From: Holophaga foetida DSM 6591
Lineage (GTDB): Bacteria > Acidobacteriota > Holophagae > Holophagales > Holophagaceae
NCBI RefSeq assembly: GCF_000242615.2
Contig: NZ_KI912268.1
Span: 999,581-1,063,580 of the forward strand
Direction of reading: 5' to 3'
Length of the DNA stretch: 64,000 bases
Both the position numbers and the translations under genes were made by a program. The notes below the pieces were generated by a model. It was not told the DNA's origin, did not search any database, and saw nothing but the letters and a program-made list of their open reading frames with translations. Below, piece by piece: positions 35,215 to 45,661 of this stretch (position 1 is the stretch's first letter; the number at the start of each line of letters is the position of its first letter).

Positions 35215-35475
35215 CTAGATCCGGTGCATGCTCTGGAAGATATCCTCGCGCTGAAGGCGGATCTCCACACCAAGCTCCTTGCCCTTCGCGCTCAGCTTCT
35301 CCTGGAGTTCCAGGCAGTCCACCGAAGCGTCCACCATCATGATCATGGTGAAGATATCCCCCATGATGGTCTGGGAAATGTCCAGGATATTGGTGCCCGA
35401 CTCGGCAAGCACGGCCGTCACCCCGGCGATGATGCCCACCCGATCGCAACCCAGCACCGTAATGACTGCTCTCAT
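35215..35475 (-). CDS. ACT-domain protein (UPF0237)
   Basis: 86 residues forming a single ACT domain (MRAVITVLGCDRVGIIAGVT, then NILDISQTIMGDIFTMIMMVD). ACT domains bind amino acids and small ligands as dimers. It is presumably the regulatory partner of the DUF711 protein encoded next. CTAGGAGA lies 6-7 bases before the ATG at 35475. Confidence 0.92.
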   Translation of the reverse strand: MRAVITVLGCDRVGIIAGVTAVLAESGTNILDISQTIMGDIFTMIMMVDASVDCLELQEKLSAKGKELGVEIRLQREDIFQSMHRI

Positions 35476-35549
35476 CCGACTCTCCTAGGCCCCGCAACGA
35501 ACCGGGGGCGAGCGTCCATCATATCAGGCAGCCTGCCTGCGGACCCCGA

Positions 35550-37007
35550 TCACTGCGCAGCCGAGTCTCCGGGCCGTTTCTCCTGAACGAGGATGTGCCA
35601 GTTGGGGCGCTTCCAGCTTGCCCGAAAGGTGTCCTCGCCGACCGGCAGAGCGCATCGCTCCTTCTCGAAGCCGTCCAGAAAGACCACGAAATGCTCCGCA
35701 ATCCCCGGTTCTTCATCGAATTGGCGCACCATGGCGTTGGGGGTGCTCACCTTCCGCCCGAGAACCTCGCTGACAGGAAAGCGAAGACCACCCATCCCGG
35801 CCCCAGGCTCGTAGGCTTTGTAGATCAGCTCGGAGCATACGAGGGAAGCGTCCGTCTGGAAGTCGAAATTGAAGTCGTAAGGGCGCCCGCTGTAGTGGAA
35901 GGCCCGGAAAAGGGCCTGGGCGATCTCCCGCCGGGGCAGCCCCGGACGCACCACAGCCAGCGAATCCGAAGCACCACTGAATTCAAGAGAGGTGAAGGTG
36001 ACCCCCTCTGAAATCGCTTCCAGAACCCGGGGCTCGGCCCCCTGGAAGGGGGCGGTGCTCCGCCCGTAGGCTTGGGGGTAGCGCGTCCTCAGGAGTGCCT
36101 CGAAATCACCATCCGCCCCTCCCTGGGCTTTCACCCAGGCCACCACCCCGGGGTCCTGGAACCAGGCCTTCCGCTCCTCCGGGGTTCCCACATAGAGTGC
36201 CGCATGGGTCCAGAAGCCCGGCAGGCCCAGGTTCGACAGGTACCACTCGTGACGTTCGAAAAGGATATCGCCCGGACGGAGGACAGCCTTCAGGTTCTCG
36301 ACCTGGGTCGGAGAAATCAGATGCTCGTGCCGACGATGGACCTTGGTGTCCCCCATCCACCCCGAAACCCCCTTCTGGAGGGGAAACCAGGCCTTGAAAC
36401 CGGCCTGCTTCAGGACCGTCAGGGCATTCTTCAGGGTCATGGCGGGCCCCCTCCCCTTTCCCATTTTCCAGATCAGGGCCCGGTCCTCCTCGATGGCTGC
36501 CCGGAGCTCCGGAGAGCCACCCTTCCGGTCGATGGCCTGGAGGGCAGCGAATTCCGTGGCGATGGCCACGTTCAGGAAGCGGAGCTTGAACCGGGAAAAG
36601 GTGCCTCTTGGCAGTCCCATTTCAGGCACGGCGTCGTCAAGGATAGGCTGGAGATCCGGATTGCGATTGGTCAGTTCGATCCACTGGAGAGCATGACGGT
36701 ATCCAGCGAGAAAGGCAGCGTTCGCAAGGGCAGAACCCTGGGCATTCCCCTTGCGAGTCCTGTGGAAGAGGCGATCCAGAGCCCCTTCGCTCTCCAGCAC
36801 GGTGCTCCAGGCGCCCCATATGGCCAGCTTATCTTCCCGTCTGAGAATCCGGGGCTCCCGCCCCTTCTGGAAGAGCTCGGGCCTGAGCTCAGCGAAGCAG
36901 AGGGCCGACTTGAGCGCCGATCTGGCCAGGAATAGGTCCCGGGTATCCGCTTCAGGGGTCGCCCATATGAGGCTGGGAATGAGGAACAGTGCATGGAGAG
37001 GCTTCAT
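35550..37007 (-). CDS. Exported YiiX-like permuted papain-fold protein
   Basis: 485 residues from the ATG at 37007 (GGAGAG just upstream), beginning with a signal peptide (ALFLIPSLIWATPEA). The long open frame further upstream overlaps mltG and is not used. The C-terminal half has the permuted NlpC/P60-like (YiiX/DUF830) motifs: PGDILFERHEW, FWTHAALYVG with the catalytic His, and SLVCSELIYKAYE with the catalytic Cys. This order is reversed relative to classical papain-like enzymes. Members are amidases or peptidases of uncertain substrate. The N-terminal 250 residues are unassigned and helical. Confidence 0.75.
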   Translation of the reverse strand: MKPLHALFLIPSLIWATPEADTRDLFLARSALKSALCFAELRPELFQKGREPRILRREDKLAIWGAWSTVLESEGALDRLFHRTRKGNAQGSALANAAFLAGYRHALQWIELTNRNPDLQPILDDAVPEMGLPRGTFSRFKLRFLNVAIATEFAALQAIDRKGGSPELRAAIEEDRALIWKMGKGRGPAMTLKNALTVLKQAGFKAWFPLQKGVSGWMGDTKVHRRHEHLISPTQVENLKAVLRPGDILFERHEWYLSNLGLPGFWTHAALYVGTPEERKAWFQDPGVVAWVKAQGGADGDFEALLRTRYPQAYGRSTAPFQGAEPRVLEAISEGVTFTSLEFSGASDSLAVVRPGLPRREIAQALFRAFHYSGRPYDFNFDFQTDASLVCSELIYKAYEPGAGMGGLRFPVSEVLGRKVSTPNAMVRQFDEEPGIAEHFVVFLDGFEKERCALPVGEDTFRASWKRPNWHILVQEKRPGDSAAQ

Positions 37008-37051
37008 CTCTCCAGCATAGGGGAAGCCTCCCGGACACCCCAGAGGATTTC

Positions 37052-38047
37052 CTACCTCTTCCCCAGCTCCCGCCGATAGGCCGTCACATTCCGGTTGTGC
37101 TCCTTCAGGGATGGCGCAAAGCGATGGCCACCGTGCCCAGTGGCCACGAAGAAGAGATCGCCGGTCACATTCGGGGCCTTGGCGGCCTTGATGGCGAGGG
37201 GGCCCGGAATGGCGATGGGGGTCGGTGGCAGGCCTTCCCGGGTGTAGGTATTGAAGCGGTGGGGACGTCGCACATCCTCCCGGGTCGGGGCAGTGAATCT
37301 GAGATCGCCGGTCATCCACCGCGCGTACTGGCTGGTGGGATCACACTGGAGGCGCATCCCGATTCTAAGGCGCTGAAAGTAGACCCCGGCGACCCTCGGA
37401 AGCTCTTCCTCCAGGGAAGTCTCCTTTTCCGCCAGGGAAGCCAACTTCAGGGTGTCATAAGGGGAGAGAGCGCCTCCCTCCAGGCCGGGATAGACCTTGT
37501 CCCGGAAGGCCTCCACCATCATCAGCATGATCTCTTCGGGTTCCATGGCGTGATGCAGGCGGTAGGTCGCCGGGGCCAGGAGGCCCTCCAGGCTCTCGGC
37601 TTCAGCGAAACCTGCAGCCCGCGCCAGACGGTCGCTCTTCCACAGGGTCCAGAAGACCTGCGCGGGCACGAATTCCTTCAGACGTCGCTGGACGCTCCAG
37701 GCGTGCATGCCCGGCACCAGCACCACATTCGTGTAGTGGATATCACCCCGCTTCAGCTTGCCAGCCACATCTGAGAGACTGGCCCTCGGGGAAAAGGTGT
37801 ATTCACCCCGGAGGAGTTGCAGCTTGCGAGCCCTGGCCCAGATCTTGAAGAGGGTTGCGGAACGGATGACGCCCTCCCGCTCCATCTGCAGGGCGATCTG
37901 GTCCAGGGTGGCCCCCTTCCTGACGAGCACCGTGGCCTGCCGGTCCAGGGGACCCCGGCGTTTCAGGGTCCACAGGGCCGAGCCCGGAACAAGGGCCAGG
38001 AGCAGGGTGGCCACCAGGAATCGAAACGAAACAGGGGATCGGGCCAC
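37052..38047 (-). CDS. mltG: Endolytic murein transglycosylase MltG
   Basis: 331 residues. One N-terminal transmembrane helix (FLVATLLLALVPGSALW) is followed by a LysM-like region and the YceG/MltG catalytic domain. The catalytic Glu lies in LASLAEKETSLEEELPRVA, followed by RLRIGMRLQCDPT. It cleaves nascent glycan strands in the periplasm and sets their length. The start is a GTG at 38047 that overlaps the rapZ stop by one base (TAGTG). Translation is therefore probably coupled to rapZ. Confidence 0.9.
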   Translation of the reverse strand: MARSPVSFRFLVATLLLALVPGSALWTLKRRGPLDRQATVLVRKGATLDQIALQMEREGVIRSATLFKIWARARKLQLLRGEYTFSPRASLSDVAGKLKRGDIHYTNVVLVPGMHAWSVQRRLKEFVPAQVFWTLWKSDRLARAAGFAEAESLEGLLAPATYRLHHAMEPEEIMLMMVEAFRDKVYPGLEGGALSPYDTLKLASLAEKETSLEEELPRVAGVYFQRLRIGMRLQCDPTSQYARWMTGDLRFTAPTREDVRRPHRFNTYTREGLPPTPIAIPGPLAIKAAKAPNVTGDLFFVATGHGGHRFAPSLKEHNRNVTAYRRELGKR

Positions 38048-38895
38048 TAGCTCAGTTCCCTGTGCTGCACCACCAACCTGGGCATGGCCTCGCGCAGATT
38101 CTGGGCCAGGCTCTCCACCAGGGCCACGCTGCGGTGCTGGCCTCCGGTGCAGCCGATGGCCACCGTAAGGTAGGCGCGCCCCTCGCTCTCGATGTAGGGC
38201 CAAGTCCAGCGGATCCAGTTCTCGGCCATGGCCACAAAGGTGCCGAAGAGATCGGACTTCAGGAGGTATTCCCGGACCGGCAGATCCTTGCCGGTCAGGG
38301 AGCGGAGCTCCTGGACATAGAAGGGGTTCGGCAGGAAGCGGGCGTCCAGCACCATGTCCGCATCGGCGGGCAGGCCATGCTTGAAGCCGAAGCTCACCAG
38401 GCGCAGCGTGGTGCCCTGGACCGGAAGATCCGGCAGGAGCTCCGAGATGGTGCGCCGCAACTGGGAAAGCGTGAGATGGCTCGTGTTGATGACAGCGCTG
38501 GCGGCATGCTTCACCGGGGCCAGGAGGGCCCGTTCCTCCTGGATGGCGGCGGCCACATCCCCGTCCTGGGCGAGGTAGTGGGGGCGCCGGGATTCCGAGA
38601 AGCGGCGCAGCAACACGGCGTCATCCGCCTCCACGAAGACCACCTGCACCGGCACGCCGCCAGCACTGAGGCGCTGAAGCAGCGGCGCGAACTCCTCCGC
38701 GAATTCCGGATGGCGGTTGTCCATACCGACCGCAAGGCGCACGCGAGTCGGATTGAGTTTGGACTCCAGTTCGAGCAGGGGCTCCAGGAGCCTTGCCGGG
38801 ACATTGTCCAGGGCCGTACACCCGGCGTCCTCCAAGGAACTCAGCACCGAGCGACGCCCGGCTCCCGACAGCCCTGTGACAACCACCAGTTCCAT
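38047..38895 (-). CDS. rapZ: RapZ-family RNase adapter / nucleotide-binding protein with degenerate P-loop
   Basis: 282 residues, full length. The family C-terminal domain is well preserved (SFGFKHGLPADADMVLDARF, NPFYVQELRSLTGKD, VAIGCTGGQHRSVALVE). In Enterobacteria RapZ directs RNase E to a small RNA controlling glucosamine-6-phosphate synthesis. The Walker A motif reads GLSGAGRRSVL: both the invariant Lys and the following Ser/Thr are replaced by Arg, confirmed at the codon level. The domain may therefore not bind nucleotide normally. It lies between secA (5-base gap) and mltG, all on the minus strand. Confidence 0.9.
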   Translation of the reverse strand: MELVVVTGLSGAGRRSVLSSLEDAGCTALDNVPARLLEPLLELESKLNPTRVRLAVGMDNRHPEFAEEFAPLLQRLSAGGVPVQVVFVEADDAVLLRRFSESRRPHYLAQDGDVAAAIQEERALLAPVKHAASAVINTSHLTLSQLRRTISELLPDLPVQGTTLRLVSFGFKHGLPADADMVLDARFLPNPFYVQELRSLTGKDLPVREYLLKSDLFGTFVAMAENWIRWTWPYIESEGRAYLTVAIGCTGGQHRSVALVESLAQNLREAMPRLVVQHRELS

Positions 38896-38900
38896 GGTGC

Positions 38901-41546
<2,646 letters not shown>

Positions 41547-41659
41547 TCTGGATCCAATCGCGTCAAACCATTGAGTGTATCCCTATACAGCCACGATTCC
41601 CAGAGCCCTTGAGCCCCCTTGCCACCTGGGTCACACTCATTTCACAACCCGGAGAGCCC

Positions 41660-42079
41660 ATGGCACTGGAACGCACCTTCGCCATCATCAAGCCCAATGC
41701 GGTTCAGGATGGCCACATCGGGGAGATCATCAGCGCCATCGAGCGGGAGGGGTTCACGATTCATGGCCTTCGCATGGTCCACCTCAACAAGGAGCTCATC
41801 GAAGGCTTCTACCAGGAGCACATCCACAAGGGATTCTTCCCTGAGCTGGAGACGTTCATGATGGAAGGCCCCGTGGTCCTCATGGTCCTGGAGGGCGAGG
41901 ACGCCATTCGCCGCTGGCGGGAGCTCATGGGGGTGACCGACAGCTCGAAGGCCGCCCCCGGCACCCTCAGGAATCGCTTCGGTCGAGGCATCACCCACAA
42001 CGCCGTCCACGGCTCCGACGCGCCTGCAAGCGCCGAGCGCGAAGTCCACTACTTCTTCAGCGCCTTTGATCTGGTGTAG
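41660..42079 (+). CDS. ndk: Nucleoside diphosphate kinase
   Basis: 139 residues, standard length. It has the N-terminal ERTFAIIKPNAV and the active-site His in NAVHGSDAPASAEREV. It balances NTP pools by phosphate transfer through the phospho-histidine. The start at 41660 is supported by GGAGAG 4 bases upstream. The lipoprotein gene begins 2 bases after its stop. Confidence 0.97.
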   Translation: MALERTFAIIKPNAVQDGHIGEIISAIEREGFTIHGLRMVHLNKELIEGFYQEHIHKGFFPELETFMMEGPVVLMVLEGEDAIRRWRELMGVTDSSKAAPGTLRNRFGRGITHNAVHGSDAPASAEREVHYFFSAFDLV

Positions 42080-42081
42080 CC

Positions 42082-42633
42082 ATGAAAAGCCTTCTCTTCG
42101 TCCCAACCCTCGTCCTCACCCTCGCCTGCGGCTCAACCAACGGCCAGCTCTCCAAGCGGGAGGCCGAAAGCGACATCAAGCAGGACTATCCAGTCACCGT
42201 CTCGCTGCGGGTGCCCAGCTCCACCAGCGCCATCAAGGGATCTCCCGAGTTCGCCAAGCTGGTGGCCATGTCCGAGGCCCTGACCAAGAACGGCTGGTTC
42301 ATGGTCTTCCGCACCCCCCGGGGGGATCGGGAGCAGTTCGAATTCAAGCTCCTGCCCAGCGCCCCCAAGAGCGTGATCACCGCCCCCAAGGGCTATGAAG
42401 TCCCCACCGCCCAGGCCGAGTTCGTGAAGGCCCTCAAGCTCGAACCCACCCGGGATGGCGCGAAGGTCACCTACCAGATCCGCCTGGCCAAGCCCACCGA
42501 GCACTTCGAGCTCTATGCCCAGCTCCACAAGGCCCGCATCGGAGGCACCACCGAACGCCACGCGACCTATAAGAAGGAAGGCCGCAAGTGGATCCTCCAG
42601 GAGACGGACGAGGTATATAAGAAGAAGGACTGA
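42082..42633 (+). CDS. Hypothetical lipoprotein
   Basis: 183 residues. A short signal sequence ends in the lipobox LTLAC, with the lipidated Cys at residue 16 followed by GSTNGQ. The mature part is a mixed strand/helix domain rich in Lys and Glu with no family I recognise. It starts 2 bases after ndk, so it is co-transcribed. It is probably anchored to a membrane facing the periplasm. Confidence 0.7.
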   Translation: MKSLLFVPTLVLTLACGSTNGQLSKREAESDIKQDYPVTVSLRVPSSTSAIKGSPEFAKLVAMSEALTKNGWFMVFRTPRGDREQFEFKLLPSAPKSVITAPKGYEVPTAQAEFVKALKLEPTRDGAKVTYQIRLAKPTEHFELYAQLHKARIGGTTERHATYKKEGRKWILQETDEVYKKKD

Positions 42634-42657
42634 TACGCATTCGCAAACAAAAGCATA

Positions 42658-42955
42658 AATTCCACCACCAAGGCACCAAGTTTCACCAAGAAAAGCCTGA
42701 TGCGTCGACCAGGACACTCGGGCCTGGTTCCGGGAGGGGCAGGTGGCTATGGCACGCTCACGTGCCTTCGCCGCCTGTCCCTCCCGGAACGCGTGCGGCT
42801 TTGCCGCGCGCCCCCGCGCAGCGGGGCGGCCTGAGTGTCCAGCCTAGTGGAGCGATATGGCACGGGCTGGCTTTCACATTCGCCCTGGGGCAAAGCCATG
42901 GTCCGCTGGTAAGCCCTTGGTGAATCCTTGGTGTCTTCCTGTCTTGGTGGTGGAA
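42658..42955. repeat. Intergenic inverted-repeat element (CACCAAGG family), copy 2
   Basis: The left end (42658-42690) contains TTCCACCACCAAGG and TTTCACCAAG. The right end (42916-42955) contains CTTGGTGAA, CTTGGTGTC and CTTGGTGGTGGAA in complementary order. The outer sequences match the element at 33582-33800. Between the arms lies the branched structure at 42712-42840. It fills the 370-base gap between the lipoprotein and nif-region genes, and no gene is called inside. Confidence 0.65.
42712..42840. ncRNA. Candidate branched structured element (possible RNA or DNA cruciform)
   Basis: A closing stem joins GGACACTC and GGCC (42712-42724) to GGCC and GAGTGTCC (42828-42840). Inside are three hairpins. 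A 21-bp stem (42727-42747 with 42770-42790, 19 of 21 paired) is topped by GGCACG/CGTGCC. GCGTGCGGC (42791-42799) pairs with 42803-42811. CCCCGC (42812-42817) pairs with GCGGGG (42821-42826). Several mismatches keep stems nearly intact. No known RNA family is recognised, and it could equally be the core of a small mobile repeat. Confidence 0.4.
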
Positions 42956-43003
42956 GTGGCTTTTGAAGCTTTACGATTGATGGCAAACGGGTATGAGACC
43001 AAC

Positions 43004-43312
43004 TCAGTGGAAGAGGATCTGAATCTCTTCCTTGTCCGGCACCTGCTCAAACTTGAAGACCTTCCCCTCCGCGCAGACCAACCCCTCCTTGAGGGCGGCG
43101 GCCTGGAGGTGGGTCAGGAGCTTGGCGCGGTCAGCCGAGGGGCATTCCTCGTTGAAGTGGCAGAGGAAGCGCTTCAGGTCCGTGGCATCGAACTGGATCA
43201 GGAAGGCGGATTGCTCCACGAAGACCAGATCCTCGTAGGCGTGGGTGACTTCCAGGCCGGTCGCGACCTTGACGGCATTCTGGACCCGTCCGAGATCAAA
43301 GAGCTTTTGCAT
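43004..43312 (-). CDS. Unrecognised small protein at the end of the nif operon
   Basis: 102 residues from the ATG at 43312, which has AAGGAGG 6 bases upstream. It is acidic and soluble, with a predicted alpha/beta pattern and two Cys close together (RFLCHFNEEC). No motif or family is recognised. It overlaps the GNAT gene by 17 bases and lies last in the long minus-strand run beginning at nifH, so it is probably made under nitrogen-fixing conditions. Coding is supported by the strong ribosome site and tight spacing. Confidence 0.65.
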   Translation of the reverse strand: MQKLFDLGRVQNAVKVATGLEVTHAYEDLVFVEQSAFLIQFDATDLKRFLCHFNEECPSADRAKLLTHLQAAALKEGLVCAEGKVFKFEQVPDKEEIQILFH

Positions 43313-43766
43313 CACGATCCTCCTTCAACCGCAAACATATCATTCGGGTGCGATCCCAGCCCTGGCGTCCATAGAACTCCAGGGCCGGGGTATTCTCCTG
43401 GTCGGCCAGGAGCTGCAATCGGGTGAGCCCCCGGAGTCGGGCCTGATGCTGCAGCTCCGCCAGAAGCGCCGCACCAAGGCCCTGCCCCCTCCACTCCGGG
43501 TGGATCACCAGATCTTCCACCAATCCGACTTGGCCTCCTTCGGCGGTTGATACCAGGACCTGAAGGGTGACCATCCCCACCGCCTGCTCCGCCCCGGGCG
43601 CACGGGCCACCAGGACCAGAGCCCGAAGGGGGTCTTCGAGAAGCCCCTTGAGCCCCACTTCCTGCCGCGCAGGATCAACCATGAAATCCGGCTCGATCGA
43701 GAACAGATCGCCCAGCAGCTCCACCATGGCGGGGATATCCTTCGGTTCGGCATGGGAGATCCTCAT
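43296..43766 (-). CDS. GNAT-family N-acetyltransferase
   Basis: 156 residues from the ATG at 43766, one base after the nifV-like stop. The acetyl-CoA-binding motif A is VEDLVIHPEWRGQGLGAALL, followed by LADQENTPALEFYGRQGW. It should acetylate an amine in a small molecule or protein. Related acetyltransferases are sometimes found in nif clusters without a defined role. The frame continues from the upstream nif operon, implying co-expression. Confidence 0.85.
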   Translation of the reverse strand: MRISHAEPKDIPAMVELLGDLFSIEPDFMVDPARQEVGLKGLLEDPLRALVLVARAPGAEQAVGMVTLQVLVSTAEGGQVGLVEDLVIHPEWRGQGLGAALLAELQHQARLRGLTRLQLLADQENTPALEFYGRQGWDRTRMICLRLKEDRDAKAL

Positions 43767-43767
43767 G

Positions 43768-45030
43768 TCAGCCAGCTGCGTGCATTGGGACGTTGCGGAA
43801 GTGCCGATCAAAGAGGAGCGCCAGTTCCGTATCGCTGTATTCCCGGGTCCGCCCAGCGGCGAAGGCCTGATCGATCTCGGCCTTCATGGCCTTCAGGCGT
43901 TCGTCCTTCCGTCCCCGGTAGTGGGGCCCCTTCCGCCCCGTGGCGCGAAGCCAGGCCGCCAGCCCAGCCAGGCCTGAGATATCGGTGATGACAGGATGGA
44001 CCGAGGCACCCAGGAGCTGGCGGGGGTCGAAGGGGTAGTAGGCGCTGATACTCTTGGCCAACCCATCCGCATGGATGCCCGAGCGGACCTTGAGGTATTC
44101 CTCCCCCAGGATCGGATAGCACCGCTCCAGGGAAACCCCAAGTTCGGCCTTCATGTAGTCACGGAGTCCCACGATGGCCGCCATGGATCCGGGATCGACC
44201 GCGCCCTTCAGCTGGAAGGCCTGCATCACCAGGGCCTCCAGGGGGGCGATGCCGCTGCGCTCCCCCAGACCAAGGAAGGAGCCGTTGACCTTGGATGCCC
44301 CGGCCAGCCAGCAGGCCGTCGAGTTCGCCACGGCCATATGGAAATCATTGTGCCCGTGCCACTCCAGGGCATCTCCGGGAATGCCGTAGTCCTCCTGGAG
44401 ACAGCGGATCAGGGTCGGCACACTGCGCTGGATCCCCGCCCCCTCCATGGGCACCCCCAGGCCGAGGGTGTCACAGAGGCGGAACGAGACCCGATCCCGA
44501 CCCAGGGCCGAAAGACACTCCATGATGGGAGCTGCGAAGCCCCGGATGTCCGCCCGGGTGATGTCCTCCATGGAGCACTTCACGGAAAACCCGAGGCTCA
44601 GCAGGGTCGCCACCAGGCCCATGTAATGCTTGATGGCCTGCACCCGGGTGAAGCCCAGCTTCTCGTGGATCTGCAGGTCTGAGCAGGGCATGACCACACT
44701 GACCCGACCGCCGCCGTAGGGGCGCACCAGCCTGACATCCTCGGCGGCAGCGCGGATCCACATACAGGCCTCGGGGAATTCCAGACCGAGTTCCAGACAG
44801 GCCTCCAGGCGCTCCCGCTGCGCTGCCGTGTAGACAAAGAAGTCGGACTCCCGGATCAGCCCCGAAGACCCGCCGATGCGCGAAATGAGCCCGAAGATTG
44901 TCGCGGCCTGGACCAGGGAGAGCGGCGCCATGGCCTGCAGCCCCTCCCGGAAGGTCGCATCCGTGATCCAGATCCGGGCGGGATCGAAGGTGGGGTGATC
45001 AAACGTCATGCTCGGGAATTCAACAGCCAT
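43768..45030 (-). CDS. Homocitrate synthase-like / citrate (Re)-synthase-like protein (NifV candidate)
   Basis: 420 residues of the DRE-TIM metallolyase family, which condense acetyl-CoA with a 2-oxo acid. Metal and catalytic motifs are TDATFREGLQA (the DxxxRxG motif), WHGHNDFHMAV (metal His pair) and SGIHADGL. Its position in the nif operon suggests NifV, supplying homocitrate for FeMo-cofactor. However, GGSSGLIRESDFFVY and SMEDITRADIRGFAAP resemble, from memory, the Clostridium Re-citrate synthase branch rather than Azotobacter NifV. Both activities are possible. ATG 45030 has GAGG 6 bases upstream. Confidence 0.65.
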   Translation of the reverse strand: MAVEFPSMTFDHPTFDPARIWITDATFREGLQAMAPLSLVQAATIFGLISRIGGSSGLIRESDFFVYTAAQRERLEACLELGLEFPEACMWIRAAAEDVRLVRPYGGGRVSVVMPCSDLQIHEKLGFTRVQAIKHYMGLVATLLSLGFSVKCSMEDITRADIRGFAAPIMECLSALGRDRVSFRLCDTLGLGVPMEGAGIQRSVPTLIRCLQEDYGIPGDALEWHGHNDFHMAVANSTACWLAGASKVNGSFLGLGERSGIAPLEALVMQAFQLKGAVDPGSMAAIVGLRDYMKAELGVSLERCYPILGEEYLKVRSGIHADGLAKSISAYYPFDPRQLLGASVHPVITDISGLAGLAAWLRATGRKGPHYRGRKDERLKAMKAEIDQAFAAGRTREYSDTELALLFDRHFRNVPMHAAG

Positions 45031-45052
45031 GGCCAACCTCTTCTGTTCTTCC

Positions 45053-45117
45053 TCATCCCCTTCATCCTGGCGAAATTTTATTCAAAAAAGTGAAGTTAGC
45101 CAGGATGAAGGGGATGA
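45053..45117. repeat. Inverted-repeat element between ferredoxin and nifV-like genes
   Basis: TCATCCCCTTCATCCTGGC (45053-45071) and its perfect complement (45099-45117) form a 19-bp stem with an AT-rich 27-base loop. The left arm lies just upstream of the nifV-like ribosome site. Confidence 0.75.
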
Positions 45118-45140
45118 AAGGGATACCGCAGGAAACGGAT

Positions 45141-45449
45141 TCAGCTCAGGACCAGATCCTCCACTACGGAGCCTGCCTCCATGGCGTCCAGGATCTGGTC
45201 GATGGCATCCTCGCTCTCGACCTTGCCGTACCATACGTTCTCGGGATGGATGACCATCACCGGTCCCCGGTCACAGGCCTTGAGACAGCCCGAGCTGGTG
45301 ACCTGCACCCCCTCGAGGCCCCGGTCGTTGATCTCGTTCTCCAGGTAGCCCAGGAGGTTGATGGCCCCCTTCTTGTGGCAGAAGCCCTGGGGCGAACCCG
45401 TGGTGCGGAAGCCGCAGCAGACGATGATGTGGTGTTCAGGTTTTTCCAT
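45141..45449 (-). CDS. Thioredoxin-like [2Fe-2S] ferredoxin
   Basis: 102 residues from the ATG at 45449 (AAGGAG upstream). Cysteines fit the thioredoxin-like 2Fe-2S ferredoxin pattern known from Clostridium pasteurianum and Azotobacter nif clusters: VCCGFRTTGSPQGFCHKKG near the N-terminus and SSGCLKACDRGP in the middle. It is a low-potential electron carrier in the cytoplasm, perhaps serving nitrogenase or NifB. It lies downstream of nifB and is separated from it by an inverted-repeat element. Confidence 0.85.
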   Translation of the reverse strand: MEKPEHHIIVCCGFRTTGSPQGFCHKKGAINLLGYLENEINDRGLEGVQVTSSGCLKACDRGPVMVIHPENVWYGKVESEDAIDQILDAMEAGSVVEDLVLS

Positions 45450-45480
45450 GGTGGGCTCCTTGTGGTGAAAAAAATGCTGG

Positions 45481-45637
45481 AACGCAGAGGGCGCGGAGAT
45501 GGAAATGCAAGGGCGCAGAGAAAAGCTGAAAAGCGAGAAAAGATGAAGGAAAAGCCAAGCTGGTAGAGGACGGCCCATTTGCTTTTCTTGCTTTTCCCTC
45601 TGCGCCCTTTCTTTTCATCCTCTGCGCCCTCTGCGTT
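45481..45637. repeat. Inverted-repeat element between nifB and ferredoxin (GCAGAGGGCGCAGAG type)
   Basis: Arms 45481-45520 and 45598-45637 are inverted copies with about 80 percent identity, beginning AACGCAGAGGGCGC on the outside and ending GGGCGCAGAG on the inside. The 77-base centre is purine-rich on one side and pyrimidine-rich on the other. Confidence 0.7.
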
Positions 45638-45661
45638 GACTCTTTTTGTGGTGTGGGCGTC

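Noticed and set aside
37008..37319. N-terminal extension of the YiiX-like protein into mltG
   Set aside because: The extension overlaps conserved mltG coding sequence, is Pro/Arg-rich and lacks a signal peptide. The ATG at 37007 with GGAGAG and a signal peptide is preferred.
45481..45637. N-terminal extension of the ferredoxin through the inverted repeat
   Set aside because: The added residues are encoded by the repeat arm. The ATG at 45449 has a proper ribosome site and matches family length.
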